This document shows, in pieces, positions 52,631-61,816 of a stretch of DNA of 64,000 nt. The stretch is from DASPMP01 sp035758925. Its GTDB lineage: Bacteria; Gemmatimonadota; Gemmatimonadetes; Gemmatimonadales; Gemmatimonadaceae. The position numbers and the translations under genes are program-made. Positions within the stretch are counted from its first letter, which is position 1, and the number at the start of each line of letters is the position of its first letter. The notes beneath the pieces were generated by a model that was given only the letters and a program-made list of their open reading frames with translations, was not told the origin of the DNA and did no database searches. The stretch is from the NCBI GenBank assembly GCA_035758925.1, contig DASTVV010000103.1, positions 1-64,000 of the forward strand, written 5' to 3'.

Positions 52631-54994
52631 ATGCGCAACTACCGATTGCTCGCGGTTCCGCTGGCTTTCGCGTTTGCTTCCGTCGGATCCGCGCAGCGAA
52701 CACCCGCCCAGCTCGAGTCGCTCGCGCGCGAACGATTGGCCCAGATCGACGGCGCGCTCGGAGTCGCCGGCCTGGACAGCGCCGTCGAGGTCAGGCGTGA
52801 TCAGTGGGGCGTTCCACACATCTACGCCAGGACCCAGCGTGATCTCTTCTTCGCGCAGGGGTTTGTCGCGGCGCAGGACCGCCTTTTCCAGATGGACCTG
52901 TGGCGCCGCATCGGGGAAGGCCGCCTGGCGGAGGTGCTGGGGCCAGATTACGTCGATCGCGATCGTTTCGCGCGACTGCTCAAGTACCGCGGCGACATGA
53001 GCGCCGAGTGGACCAGTTATGCGCCCGACACTCGCGAGATCGCTACCGCGTTCGTCGCCGGCGTGAACGCCTACATCCGGCTCACACGCGAGCGACCGCC
53101 GGTCGAGTTCACGTTGCTCGGCTACCTGCCCGATGCCTGGACGCCCGAGGTGCCGCTTCAGCGGATGGCGGCACTCTCGATGACGGGAAACGCCGAGTCC
53201 GAGGTGCTGCGCGCTCGACTGGTGAGCGCCATCGGTGCCCAGCGCACCAACGAGCTGTGGCCGACGATCCCGCACAGGGACGTCGACCCGGCCCCGAACC
53301 TCGCGTTCGATGGCATCTCGACGCGCTCGCTGGGTGCATACTCCGCAGCGGTCGGACCGGTTCGTATCCCGAAAATCGTGGGCTCGAACAACTGGGTGGT
53401 GAGCGGTGCCCTTACCACGACGGGAAAGCCGCTGCTCGCCAACGATCCGCACCGGTATCTCGATAACCCCTCGCTTCGGTACCTCACGCACCTGGTGGCG
53501 CCGGGCTGGAACGTCATCGGTGCTGGCGAGCCAGGCGTGCCGGGCATCGCCGCCGGCCACAATGAGCGCATCGGGTTTGGCTTCACGATCGTCGGCATGG
53601 ACCAGCAGGACGTCTACGTCGAGACCCTGGGTCCGTGCGAAAACCAGAGCGGTCGGTGCTATCTGCACGACGGGCGATGGAAGCCGATTCGACGCGTTCT
53701 GGACACGATTCGGGTGAAGGACCAGGCCGCGCGTGTCGTGACGCTGGAGTTCACCGAGCACGGCCCAATCGTGCATGAAGATGCATCGAAGGACGCGTCT
53801 GGCCGGACGCGCGCATTCGCGCTGCGCTTCGTCGGCAGCGAGCCTGGCACGGCTGGATACCTCGCGCAGATCTCCGTGAATCGCGCCACCGACTGGCAAT
53901 CGTTCCTGGCGGCAGCAGAGCGCTGGCGTCTTCCGACGGAGAACCTGATCTACGCGGACGTCGATGGAAACATCGGATGGATCGCCGCTGGCCTCATGCC
54001 CAAGCGACACTGGTCGGGCCTGCTACCCGTGCCCGGGACCGGCGGTTACGAGTGGAGTGGGTTTCGTACCGTCACCGAGCTGCCCAGCGCGCTCAATCCG
54101 CCGAAGGGATTCATCGTGACAGCCAATCACGACATTCGGCCGGACGGATATGCCACGCCGCTGAACTTCGAGTTCGCCACACCGTTGCGCGCCCGCAGAG
54201 TGGAGGAGGTGCTCGGCGCCGCGTCTGGCGCCGGCGGCCGCAAGTTCAGCGTCGAGGACTTCCAGCGGCTGCAGCACGACGAGCTGTCCATTCAGGCGCG
54301 GATGCTCGTGCCTGGCCTTCTCGAAGCGGCAGATCGCGCGGGTCGTGCGTCTCGCTGGGAGTTCGCGACGCTCGCGTCGTGGGACTATGTGATGCGCGCC
54401 GGCGACGCCTCACCACTGCTGTTCGAGAGCTGGAAACGTTCCCTCGGAGGTCTCGCGCTGCGGCGCGTCGCCGGCCACGAGGCCGCGGTCGCCATTCTGG
54501 GCGAAGGCTGGCTGGATGACTGGGAGTCGCCGGATATGCCGCTGCGCGGCTATACACGCGCCGAACGTGACCAGCTGCTGCTCGCGGCCATGGACACCGC
54601 GCTGGCGCGCATGCGCGTACGGATGGGCGCGGACACGGCCAGGTGGCGGTGGGGTGAGCTGCACACGGCTTCGTTCCCGCACCGGATTACCCCCAGCTTC
54701 GACGCCGGCACCGTCGGGCGTGGCGGCGACGGCAGCACGGTCAACTCGACGTCGGGCGCCGATTATCACCAGAATGCCGGCGCGTCGTTTCGCGAGATTC
54801 TCGACGTCGCCGACTGGGATCGGTCTGTGGCCACCAGTGTCCCCGGCCAGTCCGGGCAGCCCGAGAGTGAGTTTTACGCCAACCTGTTGCCTCTCTGGGG
54901 ACGGGGCGAGTACTTCCCACTGGTGTATTCGCGCGCTGCGGTAGAACGTGAAACGAAGCACGTGCTCTGGCTCAACCCCTCGAGGTCTCCATGA
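52631..54994 (+). CDS. Exported penicillin-acylase-family Ntn-hydrolase
   Basis: The 787-aa precursor has a signal peptide (AVPLAFAFASVGSAQ). The alpha chain begins with the family motif DQWGVPHIYARTQRDLFFAQ and FVAAQDRLFQMDLWRR. The autocatalytic cleavage site is before the nucleophile Ser in GSNNWVVSGALTTTGKPLL, and the beta chain includes ANDPHRYLDNPSLRY and NVIGAGEPGVPGIAAGHNE. The family includes penicillin G acylases, AHL acylases and cephalosporin acylases; substrate choice cannot be read here. The stop overlaps the start of a small membrane protein (ATGA), and a peptidase gene follows. Confidence 0.92.
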   Translation: MRNYRLLAVPLAFAFASVGSAQRTPAQLESLARERLAQIDGALGVAGLDSAVEVRRDQWGVPHIYARTQRDLFFAQGFVAAQDRLFQMDLWRRIGEGRLAEVLGPDYVDRDRFARLLKYRGDMSAEWTSYAPDTREIATAFVAGVNAYIRLTRERPPVEFTLLGYLPDAWTPEVPLQRMAALSMTGNAESEVLRARLVSAIGAQRTNELWPTIPHRDVDPAPNLAFDGISTRSLGAYSAAVGPVRIPKIVGSNNWVVSGALTTTGKPLLANDPHRYLDNPSLRYLTHLVAPGWNVIGAGEPGVPGIAAGHNERIGFGFTIVGMDQQDVYVETLGPCENQSGRCYLHDGRWKPIRRVLDTIRVKDQAARVVTLEFTEHGPIVHEDASKDASGRTRAFALRFVGSEPGTAGYLAQISVNRATDWQSFLAAAERWRLPTENLIYADVDGNIGWIAAGLMPKRHWSGLLPVPGTGGYEWSGFRTVTELPSALNPPKGFIVTANHDIRPDGYATPLNFEFATPLRARRVEEVLGAASGAGGRKFSVEDFQRLQHDELSIQARMLVPGLLEAADRAGRASRWEFATLASWDYVMRAGDASPLLFESWKRSLGGLALRRVAGHEAAVAILGEGWLDDWESPDMPLRGYTRAERDQLLLAAMDTALARMRVRMGADTARWRWGELHTASFPHRITPSFDAGTVGRGGDGSTVNSTSGADYHQNAGASFREILDVADWDRSVATSVPGQSGQPESEFYANLLPLWGRGEYFPLVYSRAAVERETKHVLWLNPSRSP

Positions 54995-55512
54995 ACCAGT
55001 TCTTTCCGAAGCAGACGGTTCAGTGGCACTTCGAAGAGCCGACAGTCCTGCGGAAGCTGTCACTGTCGCTCATCGAGATGGCGGTGCTGACTGGGATCGT
55101 GCTCCGGCTGTATCGTGCGCTCGTCACGCTGCACGTCTCGACCAGCTGGATCCTGTGGGGCGGATCCGTGGCGTTCGGAGTTCTGGTGCTTTGTGCAATG
55201 GCCACCGTTCACCTGGCGAACTTTCCGCTGCAGCGCTGGGTGTGGCGTGCGCCTGCCTTTGCCGCCGTCGAGGCCGTGGCGGAAGCGGCTACGAGCCTGG
55301 TGCTGATCGCGTTCGGCCGGGAGCCAACCGGCACCGCGCGCGCGGAATGGACCGACTGGCTTCCCATGGCCCGGGGGACGCTCGCGTTGCGCACGCTCGA
55401 GGTATGCATCTGGGCCGTGGTCCTTGCGGCGGTCGTCTGGATCGTGCGCCGCACCATCCTTCGACAGCAGAAGGTGGAAGAGGACGTAGCCGAGGAAGCA
55501 GCGCAGGCCTAG
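54991..55512 (+). CDS. Small integral membrane protein of unknown function
   Basis: The 173-aa protein starts within the acylase stop. Four hydrophobic segments are visible (IEMAVLTGIVLRLYRALV; LWGGSVAFGVLVLCAMATVH; FAAVEAVAEAATSLVLIAFG; LEVCIWAVVLAAVVWIVRR), and the C-terminal tail is charged (QKVEEDVAEEAA). No known domain was recognised. Its coupling to the acylase and the M24 peptidase (8 bases downstream) suggests a joint role in the membrane or in export. Confidence 0.78.
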   Translation: MNQFFPKQTVQWHFEEPTVLRKLSLSLIEMAVLTGIVLRLYRALVTLHVSTSWILWGGSVAFGVLVLCAMATVHLANFPLQRWVWRAPAFAAVEAVAEAATSLVLIAFGREPTGTARAEWTDWLPMARGTLALRTLEVCIWAVVLAAVVWIVRRTILRQQKVEEDVAEEAAQA

Positions 55513-55520
55513 GGAGAAAA

Positions 55521-56987
55521 ATGCGAACGAAAGCACTGGTACTCCTTCTCGTGGCGTCTGCGGGTGCCGCTCAGGAAATCCGCACGTCTCGGCCGTTCGG
55601 AACGCTCCGCGAACAGGCCGAGATGCAGCAGCGGTGGCTCTCGCAGCGCATGGACCAGGTGCTCCCGGCGCTCATGCGCAAGCATGGCGTCGAGTTCTGG
55701 GTGGTCCCCATGCGCGAGTACAACGAGGACCCCGTCTTCACGTCCATCGTGTCACCTACGACGTTCGCGGCGCGCAGGCGAACGATCTATGTGTTCTACG
55801 ACCGGTGCGCGGCTGGCGGAGTGAGATCAGCCGTCACTCCGACGCCAGGCGCGGCCAACGCCGCACCCCAATCTCCCAACCCCGCGCCCTGCTCGGTCGA
55901 GCGAATCGCGCTGGGTGGAACGTCCCAGGGCGGCGTGTTTCAAGCCGTGCGTTCGACGCAGACGGCCGCTGGTCCGGCGGGGGCGTCGGTGCAGCAACAG
56001 GCCGAGCTTTGGGGGGACGAGCAGTGGAAGGTTCTCCGCCGGGTGGTGGATGAGCGCAAGCCGTCCGCGATTCACGTGAACGTTTCCCGCACATTCGCAT
56101 TCTCTGATGGCCTGAGCGCCGGCGAGTACGAGGGAATGCGGGACGCGCTCGGCGCCGCCTGGGCCGGCAGACTGAAGCGCCATGACGCGCTCGCGCTCGA
56201 TCTCATCGCGACACGGCTGCCCGAAGAAGAGCAGGTGTATCGTCGCATGACCGAGGTGGTCTGGGGCATCATCGACACCGCGTTCTCGAACGTCGTGATC
56301 ACGCCCGGTGTCACCCGAACGCAGGACGTGGTGTGGTGGATGCGCCAGAAGGTGAATGACCTTGGGTTGGGCAGCTGGTTTCAGCCGTCGGTGGAAGTAC
56401 AGCGCATGGGCGTAACCGACGCGCAGCTTGGCGACAATCCGATCATCCTGCGTGGCGACGTCCTCCACTGCGATTTTGGGATCGTGGCGCACCGCCTGAA
56501 CACCGACACGCAGCACATGGGCTATGTCCTGCGCGAGGGCGAAACCGATGTACCAGCCGGGATTCAGAAGGCGCTGACGAATTCGAATCGGCTGCAGGAC
56601 ATCGTGACGTCGGAGATCCGTCCCGGCCGAACGGGGAACGAGATCCTGCGGGCGTCACTGGCGAAAATGCGCGCCGAGGGGATCGACGGCACGGTCTACA
56701 CGCACCCGATCGGGATGCACGGTCACGGCGCGGGGCCCCTGATTGGCCTCTGGGACTACCAGGACGGCGTTCCGGGTCGAGGTGACGCGAAAGTAATCCC
56801 GTCGATGTGGTTCTCCATCGAGCTGCAAGCCACGACGCCGGTCCCGGAATGGAACGGCCAGCGCGTGCGGTCCGCGCAGGAGGAGGACGCGATCGTTGGC
56901 GCGGACGGTCAGATTCGCTGGGCGCTGCAGCGGCAAACCAGGTACTGGATCGTCCAGCCGGAGAAATCTCCAGTTCGTCCGGACTAA
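55521..56987 (+). CDS. Exported M24-family metallopeptidase (aminopeptidase P-like)
   Basis: ATG 55521, after AGGGAGA, gives 488 aa with a short signal peptide (ALVLLLVASAGAAQ). Residues ~20-230 form the creatinase-type N-terminal domain with a Pro/Ala-rich insert (~103-125). The pita-bread domain (~255-488) holds the metal ligands: Asp in LRGDVLHCDFG, Asp in HRLNTDTQHMGY, His in HPIGMHGHGAGP, Glu in SIELQATTPVP and Glu in RSAQEEDAIVG. All five are present, so it should be an active peptidase, probably on X-Pro bonds. It ends an operon with the acylase and the small membrane protein. Confidence 0.88.
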   Translation: MRTKALVLLLVASAGAAQEIRTSRPFGTLREQAEMQQRWLSQRMDQVLPALMRKHGVEFWVVPMREYNEDPVFTSIVSPTTFAARRRTIYVFYDRCAAGGVRSAVTPTPGAANAAPQSPNPAPCSVERIALGGTSQGGVFQAVRSTQTAAGPAGASVQQQAELWGDEQWKVLRRVVDERKPSAIHVNVSRTFAFSDGLSAGEYEGMRDALGAAWAGRLKRHDALALDLIATRLPEEEQVYRRMTEVVWGIIDTAFSNVVITPGVTRTQDVVWWMRQKVNDLGLGSWFQPSVEVQRMGVTDAQLGDNPIILRGDVLHCDFGIVAHRLNTDTQHMGYVLREGETDVPAGIQKALTNSNRLQDIVTSEIRPGRTGNEILRASLAKMRAEGIDGTVYTHPIGMHGHGAGPLIGLWDYQDGVPGRGDAKVIPSMWFSIELQATTPVPEWNGQRVRSAQEEDAIVGADGQIRWALQRQTRYWIVQPEKSPVRPD

Positions 56988-57192
56988 GGGGGTCGTCGAC
57001 CGAAGCGCGAGCTCCTGTATTTCATCGGCTTAGATCCGCGGGTACCGGCTATCTCGCGCGCGCAGCAAACTCACTGCTGGCGCACGCGGCCAGTTCGGAC
57101 ATACGTTTGTGCAACCTGGTGCAGCCGCGGCACCGACGTTGACCGTCCGATGCTGGCTCGGTCAGGTGCGCTTGCTCAACTCCCCTCCGACG

Positions 57193-58077
57193 ATGACGAG
57201 CCGCCTGGTGGTCGCCGCAGCGACTGCTCTGATCGCCGCCGCGCCGACACAGACCATCAAACGCCTACCCCCGGTACGCGCGCTGATTCGGTCAAGGGCG
57301 TGGCAGCGCTTGCGGCACCGCATGTTGCTCACGATCAGCGAGCGCGATGATTCGACGTTCACTCGGTTCCTGCGTGCCCCCACGCAATTCGAGGCGCTGG
57401 CCGGTCCCGTTCTGGCCTGGGTCGGTGCGGACTCTCCTGATCGCGAGCCAGTTCGAATCGTGCTGGTGGGATCGTCGACTGGCGCCGAGCCTTATTCGAT
57501 AGCCTCGGTGCTACGCCGCACGCGTCCGGACGTGAGATTCGAGCTTGCAGCGTACGATCTTCGGAACGAGATGGTCGAGCGCGCCCGCAACGCGACGTAC
57601 AGCGAGTGTGACGTTTTCAGCAATAACCCACCCGCCGATTTTGTGGCGAGCACGTTCATCGAGCGTGAAGGCAACTACGTTGTCCAGCCGAGTATCGCGG
57701 GCTGCGTGAGCTTCGGTGTCGCTGATGTGATGGATCCAGGCCTCGCTGATCGCGTTGGAACGGCTGACATCGTGTTTGCCCAGAACCTGCTCATCAACTT
57801 CTCGCGCCAGAAGGCTCGCGCCGCGTTCCCGAACATCGCCCGGCTGCTGCGTCCGCGGTCCGTCCTGTTTGCCGATGGCATGGACATCGATCTACGCGCG
57901 CGGTTGACGCGGGACGCCGGACTGGTGCCGCTCGACTACAAGATCCGCGAAATCCACGAGGACGTGCGCACGATTCGCGGCGACGGGTGGCCCTGGAAAT
58001 ACTGGGGAGTCGAGTCTTTCGCTGAGCGGCCCGACTGGCGTCAGCGCTACGCCACGGTGTTCCTGAAGGGAGCGTAG
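57193..58077 (+). CDS. CheR-like SAM-dependent methyltransferase
   Basis: ATG 57193 gives 294 aa with a hydrophobic N-terminus (LVVAAATALIAAAPTQT) that may be an anchor; a later ATG at 57322 would omit it. The C-terminal CheR-type Rossmann domain shows IVLVGSSTGAEPYSIASVLR (the GCSTGEEPYS motif of CheR), then ELAAYDLRNEMVERARNATY and IVFAQNLLINFSRQKARAAF. The N-terminal helical CheR domain is barely visible, and no chemotaxis genes are adjacent. It may methylate a non-chemotaxis target. Confidence 0.8.
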   Translation: MTSRLVVAAATALIAAAPTQTIKRLPPVRALIRSRAWQRLRHRMLLTISERDDSTFTRFLRAPTQFEALAGPVLAWVGADSPDREPVRIVLVGSSTGAEPYSIASVLRRTRPDVRFELAAYDLRNEMVERARNATYSECDVFSNNPPADFVASTFIEREGNYVVQPSIAGCVSFGVADVMDPGLADRVGTADIVFAQNLLINFSRQKARAAFPNIARLLRPRSVLFADGMDIDLRARLTRDAGLVPLDYKIREIHEDVRTIRGDGWPWKYWGVESFAERPDWRQRYATVFLKGA

Positions 58078-58102
58078 CGCTGGAGACGCTTTCCCCGCGG
58101 GG

Positions 58103-61100
58103 TCAGCATCCGATCCGCTGTTCGCTCACCACGAAGTCGTCGAAGAACCGGTCCTGCGCCTTGGGCGCTCCCGCATTCCAGTAGCTTTCGAGCAGAATGG
58201 CGTTCAGCCCGTACGCGTTGTAATTGCCGACCCAGTTCAGGCCTGTGCGACTGGCCTCGAGTTGACCGTTCACCCAGAATTCAAGAACGCCATCGGACTG
58301 TCCCGCGGTATTCAACTTCACGTGCGACTCGACGCAGTACCACTGACCCACGTGGTTGGAGTCGAAGATCGGCGTGCTGCCACGCGCGGCTCCAAGCCAC
58401 CGGAGGTTCGCGAAGTCGTTGTACTGGGTGGTCTTCAGCGTGCCACTGGCATCTGTTCCCGACGCGGGATCGAGCAGCAAGTAGTTTGCGTCGACAGCGG
58501 CGTCGGTCCAGACGTGGGCGATCATGGCCTGCGCCCAGTTGCTCGAGGCGAAGATCGTGAGGCGCGTGAATTTGTCGCCGCCGCCACCGGTCCAGCCGGT
58601 CTGATTCTTCAGGTAGACGCGCCAGTAGAGCTCACGGTAGTCCTTCGTGCCTGCGTCCGCCGGCTTGAAGTACGAGCTTGGGGTGCGTCCGAACGCGAGC
58701 TTGAGCGACCCCGCGGACTGCTGTCCTGCGGCGAAGTGCATCTTGATGCCGGACGAGCCGTTGCGCCCGACGCCTGAGGATCGCGTCAGACTGCCGCCGT
58801 CGTCGGAAACCTCGAAGTAGCTCGCGAAGCGGTCGACTTCGAAGTCGTCGCACCAGATCCAGCCGGGCTGCGGGCTGGCGCAACCGGCTGCGGCCGCCGC
58901 CACGTCGAATGCCGCACTGGTGGCGCTGGTGAGATTCGTGGCCGTAGCGGTGAGGGTATAGCCCGTGCCTGCGCGGTCGACTGTGATGTTGTTGAACGTG
59001 GCGACACCATTGACGGCCGCGCGAGTGAGCGTACCGCCCAGAACCGCGCCGGCCGTCCCCGTACCGCTCGTGATCGCCAGGGTCACGCTGTTGGTCGCAC
59101 CGGGCACGGTAGCCCCCTGGGCATCCTGCACGGCTACCTGTATGGAGGGAGTGATAACGCCGCCGGCTCCAGCCCCGCTGGGCTGCACGACAAAGCCAAG
59201 CTTGGTGGGAGCCGCGTTCACGGCGAACGCGCTGCTCGACGCGGATGTGAGGCCCGTGGACGTCACCGTGAGCGTGTAGCCCGTTCCGGGCTTGTCGATG
59301 GTGAGATTGTTGAACGTCGCGACGCCGTTGACCGCGGCGCGAGTCAACGTGCCGCCAAGGACGGCGCCGCTCGTTCCCGTGCCGCTCGTGATCGCGATCG
59401 TGATGCTGTTGGTTGCCGATGCGACGGTGCTGCCTTGCGCGTCCTGGACGGATACCTGCACGGCCGGCGCCACGACATTGCCGGCAAGAGTTGTCGAGGG
59501 TTGCACCGAGAACGCAAGCTTCGACGCGACGTCCGCGACGGAGAAGGCCGCGCTGGTTGCGCTCGTGAGCGAGGCGCTCGTCGCCGTCAGCGTGTATCCG
59601 CTACTGGCCTTGTCGACCGTGAGATTCCCGAACTGAGCCACACCATTGACGGCGGCTTGCGAGACCGTCCCGCCGAGGACTGCGCCCGGAGCCCCCGTTC
59701 CGCTCGTGATCGCGACGTTGATGGTCGCCGTCGAGCCGGTGACGGTGTTTCCGAGGGCATCCTGCACGGCTACTTGCACCGCCGGGCTGACCGCGACTCC
59801 CGTCGTCGTGGCACTGGGCTGCGCCACGAAAACCAGTTTCGCCGCAAGACCGACTGACACCGCGAACTGGGCGCTGGTGGAGGAACTCAGACCGGTGGCC
59901 GTAGCCGTGAGCGTATAGTTCGTGGCGGGCTTGTTGATGGTCAGGTTGTTGAACGTGGCAACGCCATTCACGGCCTGGCGAGTCACGGTGCCACCAAGCG
60001 CGGCGCCGACAGCGCCGCTGCCAGCCGAAATCGCGAGCGTAATGCTCGTCGTCGCGGTGGTGGCCGGATTACCGGCGGCATCGAGCACCTGCACCTGAAT
60101 GGAGGGGCTGATCGCCGACCCCGCAACGACGGAGCTTGGTTGAGCGGCGAATGCGAGTGCGCTCGCCGAACCGGCGGTCACCGAGAACGCGTTCGTAGTC
60201 GCAGAAGTGAGCCCAGACGCCGACACAGTAAGGGAGTAGCCCGTGCCGGCCTTGTCGATCTTCAGGTTGCCGAACGACGCTACGCCGCCGGCGGCGTTCT
60301 GAACGAGTGTCCCGCTCAGCGCAGCGCCGGCTGTGCCGGCACCGCTGGTGATGCCAATGCTGACGCTCGTCGAGGCATTGGTCACTGTGTTGCCGAAGGC
60401 ATCCTGCACGGCAACCTGCGGGGCAGGGCTGATGGTTGTTGCGGCCGTCGCGGCTCCGGGCTGCACCATGATCCCCAGGCCAGTGGCCGGTCCAGGCGAA
60501 ACCGTGAACGCGGTCGTGGTGACGCCCGCCAGTCCCGACGCTGTCGCTGTCAGCGTGTATCCCGCTGATGCTTTGGTGATGTTGAGATCATCGAATGTGC
60601 CGACACCGTTGATTGCCGACCGCGTGGCTGTGCCGCTCAGTGTCGCCCCAGCCGCACCGGTGCCGCCGGTGATCGCCACATGAATACTGGTGGACGACGT
60701 CGTCGGATTGCCGAACGCATCCTGAACACCAACCTGCAACGGCGGAGTGATCGCGCCACCTGCCGATCCGCTGGTCGGATTTGCGGCCACGACGAGCTTG
60801 GACGCGGCACCAGCGGCCACGTCGAAACTGCCGCTCGTCGCATTCGTCAACGAACCGGCCGACGCGGTCAGCGAAAAACCGCTGCCGACCTTCGTGATGA
60901 CAAGGTTGTTGAATATCGCTACGCCGTTCACCGCGTTCTGAGTCGTCGTTCCACCCAGAGCTGCCCCGCCGATTCCGGTCCCTGTGGTCAGACTGATCGA
61001 AACGCTCGTACTGGCCCCGGTCAACGTCTTACCCGACGAGTCCTCGATCGCGACCTGCACGCTGATCGTGCCGCCGGCGTTCGTGGAGACAGGCTGCACA

Positions 61101-61219
61101 ACGAACGAGAGGCGCGACGCCTCGGGTGGGGTGACTTCCGGAGGCTGCGTGGATGTCTCCGGGTTGGCGCAAAACGCCAATCCCAGCGAAAAAAGGCATA
61201 GAATCGCGCGAGCGCGCAT
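58103..61219 (-). CDS. Exported protein with seven Ig-like repeats and a C-terminal lectin-like domain
   Basis: The 1038-aa protein has a lipobox-like leader (FSLGLAFCANPE). Seven consecutive repeats of ~105 residues (~35-775) each contain phrases such as LQVGVQDAFGNPTTSSTSI, GATLSGTATRSAINGVGTFD and YTLTATASGL, the Big-type (invasin or filamin-like) pattern. The last ~255 residues (GWIWCDDFEVDRFASYFEVS to FFDDFVVSEQRIGC) resemble a concanavalin-A/LamG-like jelly roll with Cys near both ends, as in polysaccharide-binding or lyase domains. It probably reaches out from the cell surface and binds glycans. The repeats are similar enough for recombination to change their number. Confidence 0.87.
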   Translation of the reverse strand: MRARAILCLFSLGLAFCANPETSTQPPEVTPPEASRLSFVVQPVSTNAGGTISVQVAIEDSSGKTLTGASTSVSISLTTGTGIGGAALGGTTTQNAVNGVAIFNNLVITKVGSGFSLTASAGSLTNATSGSFDVAAGAASKLVVAANPTSGSAGGAITPPLQVGVQDAFGNPTTSSTSIHVAITGGTGAAGATLSGTATRSAINGVGTFDDLNITKASAGYTLTATASGLAGVTTTAFTVSPGPATGLGIMVQPGAATAATTISPAPQVAVQDAFGNTVTNASTSVSIGITSGAGTAGAALSGTLVQNAAGGVASFGNLKIDKAGTGYSLTVSASGLTSATTNAFSVTAGSASALAFAAQPSSVVAGSAISPSIQVQVLDAAGNPATTATTSITLAISAGSGAVGAALGGTVTRQAVNGVATFNNLTINKPATNYTLTATATGLSSSTSAQFAVSVGLAAKLVFVAQPSATTTGVAVSPAVQVAVQDALGNTVTGSTATINVAITSGTGAPGAVLGGTVSQAAVNGVAQFGNLTVDKASSGYTLTATSASLTSATSAAFSVADVASKLAFSVQPSTTLAGNVVAPAVQVSVQDAQGSTVASATNSITIAITSGTGTSGAVLGGTLTRAAVNGVATFNNLTIDKPGTGYTLTVTSTGLTSASSSAFAVNAAPTKLGFVVQPSGAGAGGVITPSIQVAVQDAQGATVPGATNSVTLAITSGTGTAGAVLGGTLTRAAVNGVATFNNITVDRAGTGYTLTATATNLTSATSAAFDVAAAAAGCASPQPGWIWCDDFEVDRFASYFEVSDDGGSLTRSSGVGRNGSSGIKMHFAAGQQSAGSLKLAFGRTPSSYFKPADAGTKDYRELYWRVYLKNQTGWTGGGGDKFTRLTIFASSNWAQAMIAHVWTDAAVDANYLLLDPASGTDASGTLKTTQYNDFANLRWLGAARGSTPIFDSNHVGQWYCVESHVKLNTAGQSDGVLEFWVNGQLEASRTGLNWVGNYNAYGLNAILLESYWNAGAPKAQDRFFDDFVVSEQRIGC

Positions 61220-61422
61220 GAGCTACCTCATTCTCTCTGCCGCGACGAAATCTCCTGTGACGCCCATCACACGAGTGGCGACGTTGCCGCTCCGAGCGCA
61301 TTCGATGCACGACGACCCGGGCTAGCCGTTCGTTACGGTCGTCGCAAGCGGCGTCCACTGGCTTGCTTACACGCGTTCGGAGCCAGCGATGGTGGCCGGC
61401 GGGACGCTATATTCTTCACTCC

Positions 61423-61806
61423 ATGCGGAAGGCCAGGAAGGACCTCATCGTCGTCGGCGATCGCGTTCTCGTGAAGATCGAAGAGGGCGAAGAGCGCACG
61501 AATGTCGGCCTGTATCTGCCGCCGACGGCGGTGGACAACCAGGCCGTTCAGAGCGGCCAGATCGTCGCGACGGGGCCCGGCTTGCCGCTCCCCGCGCCAG
61601 ACAGCAGCACCGACGAGCCGTGGCGCACCACGGCGTCCCGCGAAACGCGCTTCGTCCCGATGCAGGCGAAAATCGGGGACTATGCTCTCTTTTTCAGAAA
61701 GGCCGCCGTCGAAATCACATTCGAGGGTGAGCGGTTTCTCGTCGTGCCACAAGCGGCGATTCTCGCGCTCGTGCGCGACGAGGACTTCGACATCGACAGT
61801 ATCTAG
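61423..61806 (+). CDS. GroES-like co-chaperone family protein
   Basis: ATG 61423 gives 127 aa. The GroES fold is indicated by IVVGDRVLVKIEEGEERTNV near the N-terminus, followed by GLYLPPTAVDNQAVQSGQIV and a C-terminal KIGDYALFFRKAAVEITFEG. It is longer than standard GroES (~95 aa), with an insert where the mobile loop lies (LPLPAPDSSTDEPWRTTASR). No groEL gene lies in the window, so this may be a specialised paralog. It is 10 bases upstream of the bacilliredoxin gene, so the two are probably co-expressed. Confidence 0.88.
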   Translation: MRKARKDLIVVGDRVLVKIEEGEERTNVGLYLPPTAVDNQAVQSGQIVATGPGLPLPAPDSSTDEPWRTTASRETRFVPMQAKIGDYALFFRKAAVEITFEGERFLVVPQAAILALVRDEDFDIDSI

Positions 61807-61816
61807 GAGCGTTCCG

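Noticed and set aside
58093..58102. CCCCGCGGGG palindrome between convergent genes as a terminator
   Set aside because: The self-complementary core is too short to leave a loop and no T-run follows on either strand.
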